Source: UBA6489 sp942490775 (GTDB taxonomy: Bacteria > Patescibacteriota > Gracilibacteria > BD1-5 > UBA6164). Taken from it: DNA of 64,000 nt. A model generated the notes under the pieces. That model saw only the letters and a list, made by a program, of their open reading frames with translations. It ran no database searches and was not told the DNA's origin. The position numbers were made by a program, and so were the translations under genes. Below, piece by piece: positions 11,521 to 21,482 of the stretch (its first letter is position 1; every line of letters begins with the position of its first letter). Location: NCBI GenBank assembly GCA_942490775.1, contig CALNYL010000005.1:7371-71370 (forward strand). The letters are read 5' to 3'.

Positions 11521-12943
11521 AAAATTCAGGAAGTATAAGATCTCATTTAAAGATTGATTGTATAGACTTGTAGATATCAAGATCCTGTTTTTTCATAGTA
11601 GAAATATATGACCTAATTCTACAAAACCACTTAGCTCATTCTTCACTTCTGAAACAACCAGAAACCTTAATTCTAGTTTTTACCATTCTCAGGTCTCTTT
11701 CAGCTAAATTATTATCAAATGGAATACTAAAATTATCAAGAAAACCCAAAGCTCATTTTTCTTTTTTTTCTAATCGTTCAAGTAAATTTAATCACTTTTC
11801 TTTTTTTAATTTTCATCTTTGTCATTTTTTTCTAACAACTTTCTCATATTCTAGTTTTCATCTTTTCAATATATCTCTGTACTCTTCATGGATATCTTTT
11901 AACTTATCTTTTTCAAAAGTAAATATTCAGTTTGAGATTATTTTTTCTTTTTCTCTTTTATATTTAATGAGAAATTTACTAATATTAGTTGCCCATTTTT
12001 TTTCTTCATTCTCTTCTACCCAAGTTAATTCTCTCAAATGATGAGCATTGCATAAGTAATGTTCAAATTCATAAGCTAGGTAACTTGGTAAGTTATCTGT
12101 TATACAATTTCATTTAAAGTTTTCTAAGACTCACATATCTTTGATAGCCTCTCTTCACCTCTTGTCGTGATGATAAAGATAAGTAAGTTCTTCATTTGAA
12201 TTTACATGAATCCGATCAACCTTTCAATCTACTCTTGCTCATGTTTCATCTGCATGAACTTGCTCTTTTTTAATTAGAGATTGTATTATCAATTTCTCAA
12301 AAGGTTCTAAGTTATCAAATCAAGTTTTGTTAAAATTAGTTAAACTTGTTTGACTAATTTTAAGTCCAGTGATCTCCCTTAAAAAATCTTGCAATCTTTC
12401 ATATGAAGGCATTTGGTAGTTGTACATATATGTTGTAAAAGCTTTTATCTCTGGTCAATATTGTACAGGTTTTGTAACTCATTCTGGAAAATTAGGTTGG
12501 TTTAGGAATCAGCACTTTGGACATTTTATTTCACTTCAAATATAATCTCTTACTGCCATACTTGGTGTGAACATATCAATGACTTGTCTTGTTTTCTTTT
12601 TTACAAATTTAGAGAATTTTTTTAATAATTCAGTTCAGCAATTAGAACATTCTTTTGGGGTTACATCAATTGTTTCATTTACATTCTCATTTCTTTTTAG
12701 GTTCGCTCAAGTATGACCTTTTTTACCTCATCTGGGATTTTGTCATTTTTTTCTTGAATTACAAATTGTTGTATGTTTCTTAAATCATTCTGTTCCTGAT
12801 GGTTTACTTGAATTTTTACTATTTTTGTTTAGTTTTCATTCTAGTTCCTTAACTTTCCCTCTTTCTTTGCCAAGTTCATCTCTCAGTTTTAGTATCTCAT
12901 CTATCAATTCTTTTTTTGTGTTTTTATGTAAATTCTTGTGCAT
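11519..12943 (-). CDS. IS66 family transposase
   Basis: 474 residues, ATG at 12943, TAA at 11519-11521, intact. Order of parts: an N-terminal coiled coil (ELIDEILKLRDELGKERGKV), the linker KNSKNSSKPSG typical of IS66, a Cys4-like zinc motif (ECSNCGTELL, KCPKCGFLN), then the DDE core with HADETGARVDG, ITDNLPSY, CNAHHLREL and a C-terminal FDNNLAERDLRMVKTRIKVSG, the IS66 signature around the catalytic Glu. It catalyses cut-and-paste movement of its own element. Length is usual for the family. Many glycines are TGA, including in DETGARVDG, so it could not be made under the standard code. Confidence 0.95.
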
Positions 12944-13042
12944 ATTTCTTAGTTAACTTTTACCTTTATTAAGCTAATTAATTATACTTTTTTATACTCA
13001 GAATGCAACTTTTTTTTTGCCTTTTTTCCTCTATTTTAAACT

Positions 13043-13075
13043 AAAAAATAATCCCATATTTTGGGATTATTTTTT
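13043..13075. terminator. Hairpin inside the right end of the IS66-like element
   Basis: AAAATAATCCCA / TGGGATTATTTT with a short AT loop and T-run. It lies upstream of the transposase start, so it probably blocks transcription coming in from the flank. Confidence 0.7.
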
Positions 13076-13124
13076 GATTTGGTTTTTGTTGTTTTTTGAG
13101 TATTATTTTTCGGTTGATAGTAAC

Positions 13125-13132
13125 ATTGAATT
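13125..13132. repeat. Target site duplication of the IS66-like element (right)
   Basis: ATTGAATT, identical to 11462-11469. Removing one copy with the element restores the host reading frame. Confidence 0.9.
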
Positions 13133-13155
13133 AAATTTACTAAAAGATAAATATA

Positions 13156-14076
13156 GAACCTGTTTGCACATTTTAAGCTAACCTCCTAATAATAAGTCTA
13201 ATAGAACATAATCTAATTTTAGCCTCAGAGGTAGAAAGTTTTCATTCACAGTTTTTCCATAAAACCCTACATTGGTTAATCCAAGCATTTGTTCTTTCTA
13301 CAATCCATCTTTTAGGTTGTACAACAAATCAATTCTTTTGAGGATTTTCTTTTTTAGATTTTTCTTTCATATCAGGGCTTATTTTTTGAGTAATTTCTAT
13401 CTTTATAAAGTTTAGAATATTTTTATCTATTTTTTTTATTTCTTTTTCTAAATAATCCTTATGGTATCAATTGTCTAATAATATTGTTATCACAATTCAT
13501 TCTTCTAGTTTTAGAAAGTATTCCTTGTTCTCTCTTATTATTTCTATTAATCAACTATCATCAGAAATACTCGCTTTTGTACATTTTATAAAATATGGAT
13601 TTCATAAAATATCTACTAATAAATGTCTCTTTATTCAATTTGTACTTTTATAATGGCAATATCATTTTGTTTTTATGTCTGCTGTATCTGTATTTTTCAC
13701 TGCCATTGAATCTCATAATAGTAAGCTAGGAATTTCTTTTTTTTCCCTTATTTTTTCTCTCTAATTTTTCCAATTCCAATAGTAATTCATCATAAATTCA
13801 CTTATTTTTCCATCTTCTGAACTGAGAATAAACTGTTTGCCATTTGGGAAAGTCTTTTGGCAAATCTCGCCACTGACATCAATTTTTCAATTGATAATTT
13901 ATTCCATTTAAAATTTCTTTTTTGCTAACACTTATTTCTGCTGTTCATAGTTTTGGAACTGCTTTTATTATTAGTTCATACTGCTTGTCTGTTAAATCTG
14001 TAGTATAAGCCATATTTTTTTCTTAAAATATAATCCCCTTATTTTAAGATTTTTTACGAAAAGTGCAAACTGGTTC
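13156..14076. mobile_element. IS5-family (IS427-like) insertion sequence
   Basis: 921 bases. Ends GAACCTGTTTGCACATTTT and, reversed, GAACCAGTTTGCACTTTTC, imperfect inverted repeats. TATA at 13152-13155 and again at 14077-14080 is the likely target duplication. It carries one transposase on the minus strand in two overlapping frames, as IS427-group elements do. It sits only 31 bases from the IS66-like element in the same host gene. Whether the two insertions were independent or one created a target for the other cannot be told. Confidence 0.85.
13173..14013 (-). CDS. IS5-family transposase, ORFA + ORFB joined by a +1 shift
   Basis: ORFA runs from ATG 14013 to TAG at 13726-13728 (95 residues) and holds the N-terminal DUF4096-type domain: DLTDKQYELI, INYQLKNGCQWRDLP and WQTVYSQFRRWKNKG. 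ORFB, in the +1 frame and open from about 13762 to TAA at 13173-13175, holds the DDE catalytic part: LLGDSMAVKNT, GIKRHLLVDILGNP, ITILLDNGYH, and PKRWIVERTNAWINQCR. A run of eight A on the coding strand (13737-13744) lies in the overlap and is a natural site for transcriptional slippage or ribosomal frameshifting. Alternatively a one-base insertion has killed it. Gly residues use TGA in both parts. Confidence 0.85.
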
Positions 14077-15381
14077 TATAATAGAAGTGAAGAATTAGAA
14101 AATGAAATGCTTATGGCTGATATTATATTTTTTTATGAAAAGTTTAAATGTTATAATATATGACATTGAAAAAATGATTTTAAATTAGTAGAAAATTTAT
14201 TTAAAAATTGAATAAATAATTTAACTATTTGGATAGATGAATATATTGGTTCTGATAAAAATAATAATTCTGGAAAAAGTTTTAAAGAGATTTATAAACA
14301 AATAAAAGAGCAGTTTAATGATAGAAAGGTACAAGATTATAAAGGTGAATTATTGTCTGAATTAAAAAAGAATGGTTGTGATTTTTGAGAGATTAAAAAT
14401 GATGATATTAAAATCTTATTAGAAAATTGAACATTAATAAATGATGTTATTTATCTAAAAGCTAATATCAATTCTGGTAATAATAATTTAACTTTAAATG
14501 ATCTTGCTTGGATTTTAAATAAAAAAAATTGGAAAATTAAAGGGATAGATAATTTATCAATAAAAGAAAAAAAAGAGATAGTAGAAAATTATTTAGAAAT
14601 TAATCCTAGTTTTTCTTGAGAAGAAATTATGCAACTAATAAATAAATGATTAGGATTAATAAAAGGAGAAAAGAATTATAAAGATAACAAGGACTTTTTA
14701 GTAGAAGTTTATAAAAATAAATTAATAAATGAGTCTTCTGATAGCTATTCCTTTGTTGAACTTATAAAAAAAGAATGGGAAGTTGACGAAAAAGATTTAT
14801 CTTTAAAACAAAAAATACTAGTTATTGATTCTTATTTGAGAATTAATCATAATTTTCATTGTTCTGATATAACAGATTTATTTTCAAATTGATTACTTTT
14901 AACTCCATGGAAAAAAGAGGAATTTTTTAAAAATAAAACTATTATAGAAAAATGTCATAATAAATTTCCATCTTTGTCATGACAAGAAATATGATTTATT
15001 TTATATGATGATAATTGGAATACATCTATTAATTGACAGGAAATAAAGGTAGAAAAATTAGAAGATAGATTATCTATAATTAATAGATACAGAGAAATTA
15101 GCAAAAATATGACAGTTAAACAGTGTATAATATTTTTTAAGCTTAGGTGATTCCCTATAATTCCAGAAGATGAATTTGAGTTAGATAAATATAAAAAAGA
15201 AAGTGTAGAAAGTATAAATGAGTTATCTAATGTGTTTAAGGAATATTATAATAAAAAGGAAGAAATTATACCTTATTTATATCAAGATATTGAATGAAAT
15301 AAAAGAAATCTTACAGATGAAGAATTTGATAGGTTTCTAAAAAAGCTACTTAAAAACTCAAGATGAGTGATAATAAACTAA

Positions 15382-15959
15382 ACAGAACAAAAAAAAGAAA
15401 AAGTTAACTCAAAAAAATAGATATGTGATCTTATTTCAGCCTGAATAGGGGTTAATTATTATTTAAAACTTATGATGATTGTAGAGAATAGTTAAGAGTA
15501 CAAAATAAAGATTTAAATAAACTTACATATAAAACATTAATAAAAGTTGTGGAATTAAATATTACACCAGAAACCTTAAAAGAACTTGTTAAATATTTCT
15601 TTGTATGAGCAAGGTAATAATTATCAAACAAATAAACTAGTCTTGGATTTTATAAAAATGGATAATATATCCTTGTTTTTAGAATTTCTAACAAATAATA
15701 ATATTTATATAAAAGTATGAAATAGACAAATATCAGTAAAATATAGAATGCAACTTCTTAGATGATATACTTATAGACTATAATGAACTAAATTCAAATC
15801 CAAATGGAGGAACTTATTAAAACTCTTCGCAGAAGAAAGGCAAAACTGCTAAAACACTAAGTATGAAGAGTTAAAAATATTTTTTGAGAGGAGAGGGGTA
15901 AGAGGACAAGAAAGCATGGTTGTTGGGGTTTTTGTGGGGAGAAAAAACATGAGTGATAT
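15382..15959. other. Decayed region with ORF remnants
   Basis: All six frames are broken by TAA or TAG within short distances. Apart from the two-piece remnant at 15492-15783, I see only short open stretches and no RNA gene. It looks like the eroded remains of plus-strand coding DNA between the split gene and the caspase-like gene. Confidence 0.5.
15492..15783 (+). pseudogene. Remnant ORF with a frameshift
   Basis: A first piece (RVQNKDLNKLTYKTLIKVVE, then LNITPETLKELVKYFF) ends at a TAA near 15620. It continues one frame over as YEQGNNYQTNKLVLDFIKMD, then NISLFLEFLTNNNIYIKVGN, to TAA at 15781-15783. No start codon, no known family. Best read as a fragment of a lost gene. Confidence 0.4.
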
Positions 15960-16746
15960 ATGTCTCTCCAAAAAACTAAAAAAGCAAGAAAACCAATAAG
16001 TGAAAAATTAGATTTAGCTAAGTTACATAAAGACTACAACAGAATATGAAGCAAAACTAAATTGATTACTTGAAACTTCTAAAAAGATAGATACAGTTTT
16101 TTATTTATGAAGTAATAGATATAACTGAGATGATTATAATGGAGGTGTTTTTAAAGATATGTGGTACATTAATTCAATAATGAAAAATGCTGAGATAAGG
16201 GATTACACTGATGGGAAAACTGAACTTTCTAAGAAAATAAGTACACCAGAAGGCTTTATAAATGAAATTAAGGATTATTTAAAAAATAATACTAATAAAA
16301 ATGTATTACTACAAATTGCATGACATTGAAATATTTATTGAGGTGCTTTTTTTAAGAAATTTTATTTTGAAGAAAAGCATTTTAAAGAATTACAAAAATT
16401 ATCAATGGAAAATGATAATCTAAGGATTATTATAAATAGTTGTAATAATTGATATAAATTTTCAAAAAAGGATAAAAATTGAAATAAGAATATAAATATT
16501 GATGGTAACATTACTATAAATTCATGATTTTCTTATTCAGAGAATTCTTATTCAGAGATATCAAATAAATCTCTTATGGTAGCCGACTATGACTGAGATT
16601 GAAAAGTTTCCTTAGCAGAAAGAGATATTTATTTACTGGAAAATTATTCTTTTTCTCCTATTTTATCATCTTACTATAAAAAAGAAACTTGAGAAATAGT
16701 TTGAATCTGATACAGAGATCAAGACCTTTTATTACCAGAGACCTAA
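15960..16746 (+). pseudogene. Caspase-like cysteine protease with EF-hand-like motif, one frame break
   Basis: From ATG 15960 (MSLQKTKKARKPISEKLDLA) the frame breaks between 16018 and 16074 and resumes one base over, running to TAA at 16744-16746. Removing one base gives 262 codons. The catalytic pattern of clan CD proteases is present: a hydrophobic strand then His-Gly in VLLQIAGHGN and, about 55 residues on, a strand with Cys in LRIIINSCNNG. The C-terminal part has VADYDGDGKVSLAE, a Ca-binding DxDxDG loop. Family knowledge: metacaspase, legumain (C13) and gingipain-like proteases share the His/Cys dyad. Two glycines around the His (GHG) come from one TGA and the next TGA codon. Function could be programmed death, processing of exported protein, or defence; I cannot choose. 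If the break is an assembly error, the gene is intact. Confidence 0.6.
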
Positions 16747-16775
16747 ACTAAAAATCTATTCAATTCTAATTTTTT

Positions 16776-16810
16776 CCAAAAAAACATAAGATTTTTCTTA
16801 TGTTTTTTTA
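16776..16810. terminator. Hairpin terminator, near copy of the one at 10427-10463
   Basis: AAAAAAACATAAG / CTTATGTTTTTTT around an ATTTT loop. It ends the caspase-like gene. Confidence 0.85.
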
Positions 16811-16870
16811 TTTGTGTTTTAAAATAATCTGTATATACTAAAGTTATAATTTATATCTTTGCTAATATTT

Positions 16871-19800
16871 ATGCAAAACACAACTTTCCAAACAAACTAT
16901 AACAGACTAAACGAAGCCCAAAAACAAGCCGTAGACACAATATATGGCTCAGTTATGGTAGTAGCATGACCATGAACCTGAAAAACCCAAATAATAGGAC
17001 TAAGAACCGCAAACATACTACTAAAAACAGACACAAACCCAGAAAACATCCTAATCACAACCTTCACAGAAGCCTGAGTAATAGCAATAAAACAAAGACT
17101 CATAGACTTCATATGAAACGAAGCCTACAAAGTAAAAGTATCAACCATACACTCATTCTCCCAAGACATCATAAAATCATACCCAGAAAAATTTCTAGAA
17201 TACAATGCAACAGAAGCAATAGATGATGTAGAATCCATAGAAATACTAAAACACCTACTAGACCAACTATACAAAGAAAAAAACATCTCAGAGCTATATC
17301 CAGCCTTTGATAACTACTTTTATCTAAGAGACATTAAATGAAACATATCAAAACTAAAACAAGAATGAGTAACCATAGAAAAATTTAAAGAATCAATAGA
17401 AATAGAAGAAGAAAACCAAGCCGAAGAACTAGCACAAATAAAACCAACACTAAAAAAATACGAAACAACCAAGATAAAAAACCAAAAACACATAACAAAA
17501 CTAAAAGAACTATCTATAATATTTGAAGCATATAATAAATATCTTAGAAAAAAAGAAGTTTATGATTTTAATGATATGATAAACTTTGTACTTGAAAAGT
17601 TTAAGACAGATAGGGAACTAAGACTATTCTATGCTGAACAGTATCAATTTATTATGCTCGATGAATTTCAGGATACAAATAATGCTCAAAATGAAATAGT
17701 GAATTTGATTTTGAGTGAGTCAGGTGAAAATAATATAAATAATGAAGTAGGAGAAGCAGATCTGCTTCCCCTACGAGCAAACATAATGGTAGTATGAGAC
17801 GACGACCAATCTATCTACCGTTTTCAATGAGCAAACATAGAAAATATGCTAAACTTCTCCAGTACCTACCCAGACACCAAAATAGTAGTACTAAAAAACA
17901 ACTACAGAAGTCAACAAAACATACTAGATATGTCAACCACCCTAATAAATAACAACGAAGAAAGACTATCAAAAAAACTCACAAGCATAGAAAAAAAATT
18001 AATATCAAGCTGAAAAAATAAAACCTGAGAAAAACCAACACTATACAAAGCACTAAACACTATAGACGAAAAGAACTTTGTTTTGGAAAAGATAAAGGAG
18101 GTAGGGACTGGTTTAAAACCTGTCCCTACTGAAGAATGAATTACAGAATACTCTAACATAGCCATAATAGTAAGAAGCAATAGAGAAGTAGAAGAGTGGA
18201 GTAATTTCCTAGAAGCAAATAAAATACCCATAGACTCTAAACTAAAAACAAATATACTAAACAACCCCTTCATAAAATTCATAACAAACTTTTTAGAAAT
18301 AACAGACAACCCATATTCAGACGACTCAAAACTCCTTGATTTATTAAGATCAGACCTAGTAAAAATAGACAACATAGATGTCCTAAATATAAATAAAAAG
18401 CTATACAGCCTAAATTATAGTAGAAAAGAAAAACTACCACTATTCTCATTTATATCCAATGATGAAAATCTAGATAAACTGCTTTTAAATGACACAGAAA
18501 CCATAAAAAACTTTAGAGACAATTTACTAAAAACAACATGAAAAATAGCCCATAACACCTTTTCAGAATACTTTAAATACTTCATAGAAGAATCTAAAAT
18601 ATACGAATTCATAGAAGAAAAATGAACCTTTGATGACATAGAAGACCTATTAACATTCCTAAACCTAATAAAAGGATACAATAAAAAAGACAAAAACCTC
18701 AACACAAAAAAACTTCTAAAAAAAATAGAACTACTAAAACAATACAATATAGTAATCCCAAGACAAGCCCTAAAAATACAAAAAAAATGAGTACAAGTCC
18801 TAACAGCACACAGCTCAAAATGACTAGAATACGAAACAGTATTTATCCCATGACTCCAATACTGAAACTGGGACTACAAAAGAGCACCACAAAAACTAAA
18901 ACTACCACTAAACCTTGTCTGAAAATGAGTATCAGCAACAAAAGAAACAAAACTAGAAGAAGAAAGAAGATTATTCTTTGTAGCAGCAACCAGAGCAGAA
19001 AAAACACTCTATATGAGTTTTCCAGCAGGAGAAGGAACCAAACCACTATTACCCTCTAGCTTTATAGAAGAAATAGAAAAAAATATACAAATAAAAGAAT
19101 CCAACCTAGATAAACAAACTACAGAAAACCTAAAAAACAGTCTAAAAAATCTATTTAAACAAGTCTCTATAAACTCCTCATCACAAGACGAACTAGATTA
19201 CATAGAAGAATTTCTAGAAACCTATAAACTATCAGCCAGTGACCTAAACACATTTCTAGAAGACCCAAAGATGTTTTTAAGAAGCAAAGTCTTTAAATAC
19301 CCTTTTGAAGACAATGAATTTACTATATTTGGTAAAGTATATCACAGAGTACTAGAATTATTTTTTACAAAATACAAAAAAGACTGAACCATACCAAATA
19401 AATCTTACCTAACAGCAAGTTTCAAACTTCTACTTGAAAAAGAAATTTTAACAGACGACGAACTAGAAAGACTAACAGAAAAATGAATAACCTGACTTGA
19501 ATGATACTACAACACATATAAAAATAACTTCAAAACTCCACTAAACTCGGAGTTTAACTTTAGATCTAGAAATATTGCTTTTGAAAATATCCCCCTAACC
19601 TGAAAAATAGATAAAATAGAACTATCATGAACCAGCACAGCAAATTCCAACAGCTCAGAAAACTTATGACAACTAGCATTTTTTAAGGAAAACATAGTTT
19701 TAATAGACTACAAAACCTGAAAATCAAAGACACTATGAGTCATAAAATGAACAGATAGATATTGAAATAAAAAAGAATCATCCAGTGAATGAAAATATTT

Positions 19801-20026
19801 CAGACAACTACTATTTTATAAACTAATGTGTGAACTAGATAGAGACTTTAGAAATAACTACTGAGAAATAAAATTAGCAATAGACTTTGTAGAATGAAAA
19901 GATTGAATTTATAAATACATAGAAGTTGATTATACTCAAGAAGACTATGAAGAACTAAAAAAACTAATAAAAGAAACTCGGAAACAAATGAACGATATGG
20001 AATTTTGGAAAGAACTTTTGAAATAG
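16871..20026 (+). CDS. UvrD/Rep-family helicase with C-terminal RecB-like nuclease domain
   Basis: 1051 residues, ATG 16871, TAG 20024-20026. Q motif LNEAQKQAV, Walker A VVAGPGTGKTQ (about residues 31-41), motif Ia TFTEAGVIAI, motif II LDEFQDTNN (about 262-270), motif III VVGDDDQSIYRFQGA, motif IV NYRS, motif V LTAHSSKGLEYETVF, motif VI LFFVAATRAEKTLY. The last ~250 residues hold a PD-(D/E)XK nuclease signature: GKVYHRVLE, LTGKIDKIEL and LIDYKTGKSK (about residue 945), as in AddA/AddB and RecB C-termini. So this is a helicase-nuclease for DNA break or replication repair, longer than plain UvrD (~720). Two palindromes are inserted in frame, at 17747-17774 and 18101-18129, giving extra loops (VGEADLLPLRA; VGTGLKPVPTEE). 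Most of the gene uses A/C-ending codons; a stretch at about 17530-17770 switches to T/G-ending codons. Confidence 0.92.
17747..17774. repeat. Palindrome inserted in frame in the helicase gene
   Basis: GTAGGAGAAGCAGA / TCTGCTTCCCCTAC, a 28-base palindrome with one mismatch. It encodes part of VGEADLLPLR, between motif II and the conserved NIMVVGDDDQSIY, where UvrD proteins normally have only a short link. Confidence 0.8.
18101..18129. repeat. Palindrome inserted in frame in the helicase gene (second)
   Basis: GTAGGGACTGGTTT / AAAACCTGTCCCTAC, one mismatch. It encodes VGTGLKPVPT. Glycines here are GGG and GGT rather than TGA, as expected if the palindrome sequence, not the protein, is under constraint. 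Confidence 0.85.
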
Positions 20027-20084
20027 GGAATATATATAACCTTCTCTTAATATGAAAGTAAGAAGTCTAGGAATGAACTATAAT

Positions 20085-21320
20085 TTACCTAACCCTCATC
20101 GTACTAATATTAACATAAGTAGACTCCCACTCTCTTTCTGATAAAAACTTTCAATCTCTAGTATAAACCTCTTTTTTAACCTTTCAAGATAATTCTCAAG
20201 TCTGCCCCCTAGAAATCTTAACCTTTTTATCTGACTTTTTAGGCGAAATTCAAGCAAGTAAAGCATACCCTCACTTATCTATAAACTTAAAATAAATATC
20301 ACTATCAGAAATATTTTTTAACCTCAAACTCTTTCTAAACTCTATAATAGTAGCATCATCTCACCAAATAGTAGTATCATAATACCTCTCATACCGAGTA
20401 CGATGAGCATGTCTCTCAGCTATCTCTATCTCTGGATGAATCAACCCAACTCTAAAAACCTGAGTAGAGGCTCCACATACTCAAGACTGAAAAACATAGT
20501 TATCATAATCATCTTCATTTGATGCACAATATCATATTCTATAAGCCAGTCTCTTATTTATATTAAAAATATCTCAAGGTTTTACTAGTTTCTTATCAAT
20601 CGCTATAAGTGCTACATCATAGTTTGTTTTAGAACAGTTTCATAACTGGTCTAGTTTATCTCTCTTAGCCACATAATAGTTATAGTTAAAAGTCTTTAAA
20701 ATCAAAAACTCCTCCTGAGTCAGTGAAATAAAATTTTTATCTGATATAAGTTTCCATATCAGTGATTTATCATATCAATTTTTTCTAACACTTTCTAAAA
20801 AACTATAAAATCTATTTAAATCATCTTCCTTAAAAATAGGTTTTGAATCCTCATATTCAAACTCAGCAGAATAAAGCTCATAAGTATTTGAAAAATTATC
20901 TATATGCTCCCATATTCATTCTACACTACCAGTAAAACTATCAGTATCTTTTGTGTAATATTCTGAAAAATTACTAAAAAAACACTCAGGAGAAATAATA
21001 GCTCAGTTTCAGTTTTCTTTAAAAACACATCTAGAACCTTTTGCTTCATTTATTAGCCTTTTTTCCTGCTCATTTAAACTAGAAAAAACTAAATCCGATT
21101 TCACCTTTGTAAAAGAAATCACATTTGCATTTTCTAGATTTATATCTTGTTTTTTATATATCTCGCTATCTATTATTTTATATTGTATATCACTAAAATG
21201 AATTACCACCTCCTTTTTTTCCTCAGGAGCAAATAAACTCTTTCAAAATATATCAAAGAAAAAAAGTAATAGAAATAACAAGAAAAATTCAATTATTAGT
21301 TTAGTTTTTGCTCTTTTCAT
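20085..21320 (-). CDS. VanW family exported protein
   Basis: 411 residues, ATG at 21320, TAA 20085-20087. One N-terminal membrane segment (KLIIEFFLLFLLLFFFDIFG). The C-terminal half has the VanW core: VKPGDIFNINKRLA, GYC, then VCGASTQVFRVGLIHPEIEI, ERHAHRTRYERYY and a final Asp-containing DDATI. In most VanW proteins the motif is GGGVCQVSTTLFRAAL followed by ERHPHS; here it is SGVCGAST..ERHAHR. The family is widespread in Firmicutes and CPR and is thought to act at the cell wall, with no proven reaction. Convergent with the helicase gene (58 bases). Confidence 0.8.
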
Positions 21321-21379
21321 CTTTAAAAGTAAAATTTTAACTAAAGCAATATATTATTATAAATATTTTTGTCAAAAAA

Positions 21380-21408
21380 TTGACTTATTTTTTGTATAGA
21401 TATATTAT
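21380..21408 (+). promoter_or_regulatory. Likely sigma-70 type promoter for corA
   Basis: TTGACT at 21380-21385, 17-base spacer, TATTAT at 21403-21408. The corA ATG is 75 bases downstream. A good match to the bacterial consensus. Confidence 0.6.
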
Positions 21409-21482
21409 AAATAACAAAATATATTTCTTTCTTTACACAAAAGTAGGAGAAAATTATTATAAAAAATATCCCTAATCAAAAA

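Larger units (their letters stand above)
11470..13124. mobile_element. IS66-family insertion sequence, complete
   Basis: 1655 bases bounded by perfect 19-base inverted repeats GTTACTATCAACCGAAAAA / TTTTTCGGTTGATAGTAAC, with an 8-base duplication ATTGAATT outside. It carries a single intact transposase gene (tnpC type) on the minus strand; the tnpA and tnpB accessory genes of larger IS66 members are absent. Hairpin terminators lie just inside both ends (11484-11520 and 13043-13075), which may shield the transposase from outside transcription. The transposase needs TGA = Gly, so the element is adapted to this code. Confidence 0.92.
10532..15381 (+). pseudogene. Unknown 754-codon gene split by two insertion sequences
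   Basis: Three pieces join into one frame when each IS and one copy of its target duplication are removed: 10532-11469, 13133-13155 and 14081-15381. The sum is 2262 bases = 754 codons with no internal TAA or TAG, ending at TAA 15379-15381. The joined product starts MVDFDKIQTQ, passes through LVPPLIIELNLLKDKYNRSE at the two junctions, and ends SRGVIIN. It is acidic and Lys/Glu/Asn rich, probably mostly helical, without signal peptide or membrane segment. I recognise no domain. Codons tend to end in T and Gly is often GGT, GGA or TGA, unlike the A/C-ending style of the helicase downstream. Since the rest of the frame is intact, the insertions look recent. Present product: a truncated N-terminal fragment that runs into the IS66 end. 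Confidence 0.85.

Noticed and set aside
20027..20084. Regulatory element between the helicase and VanW genes
   Set aside because: Only 58 bases between convergent stops, with no hairpin or repeat that I can support.
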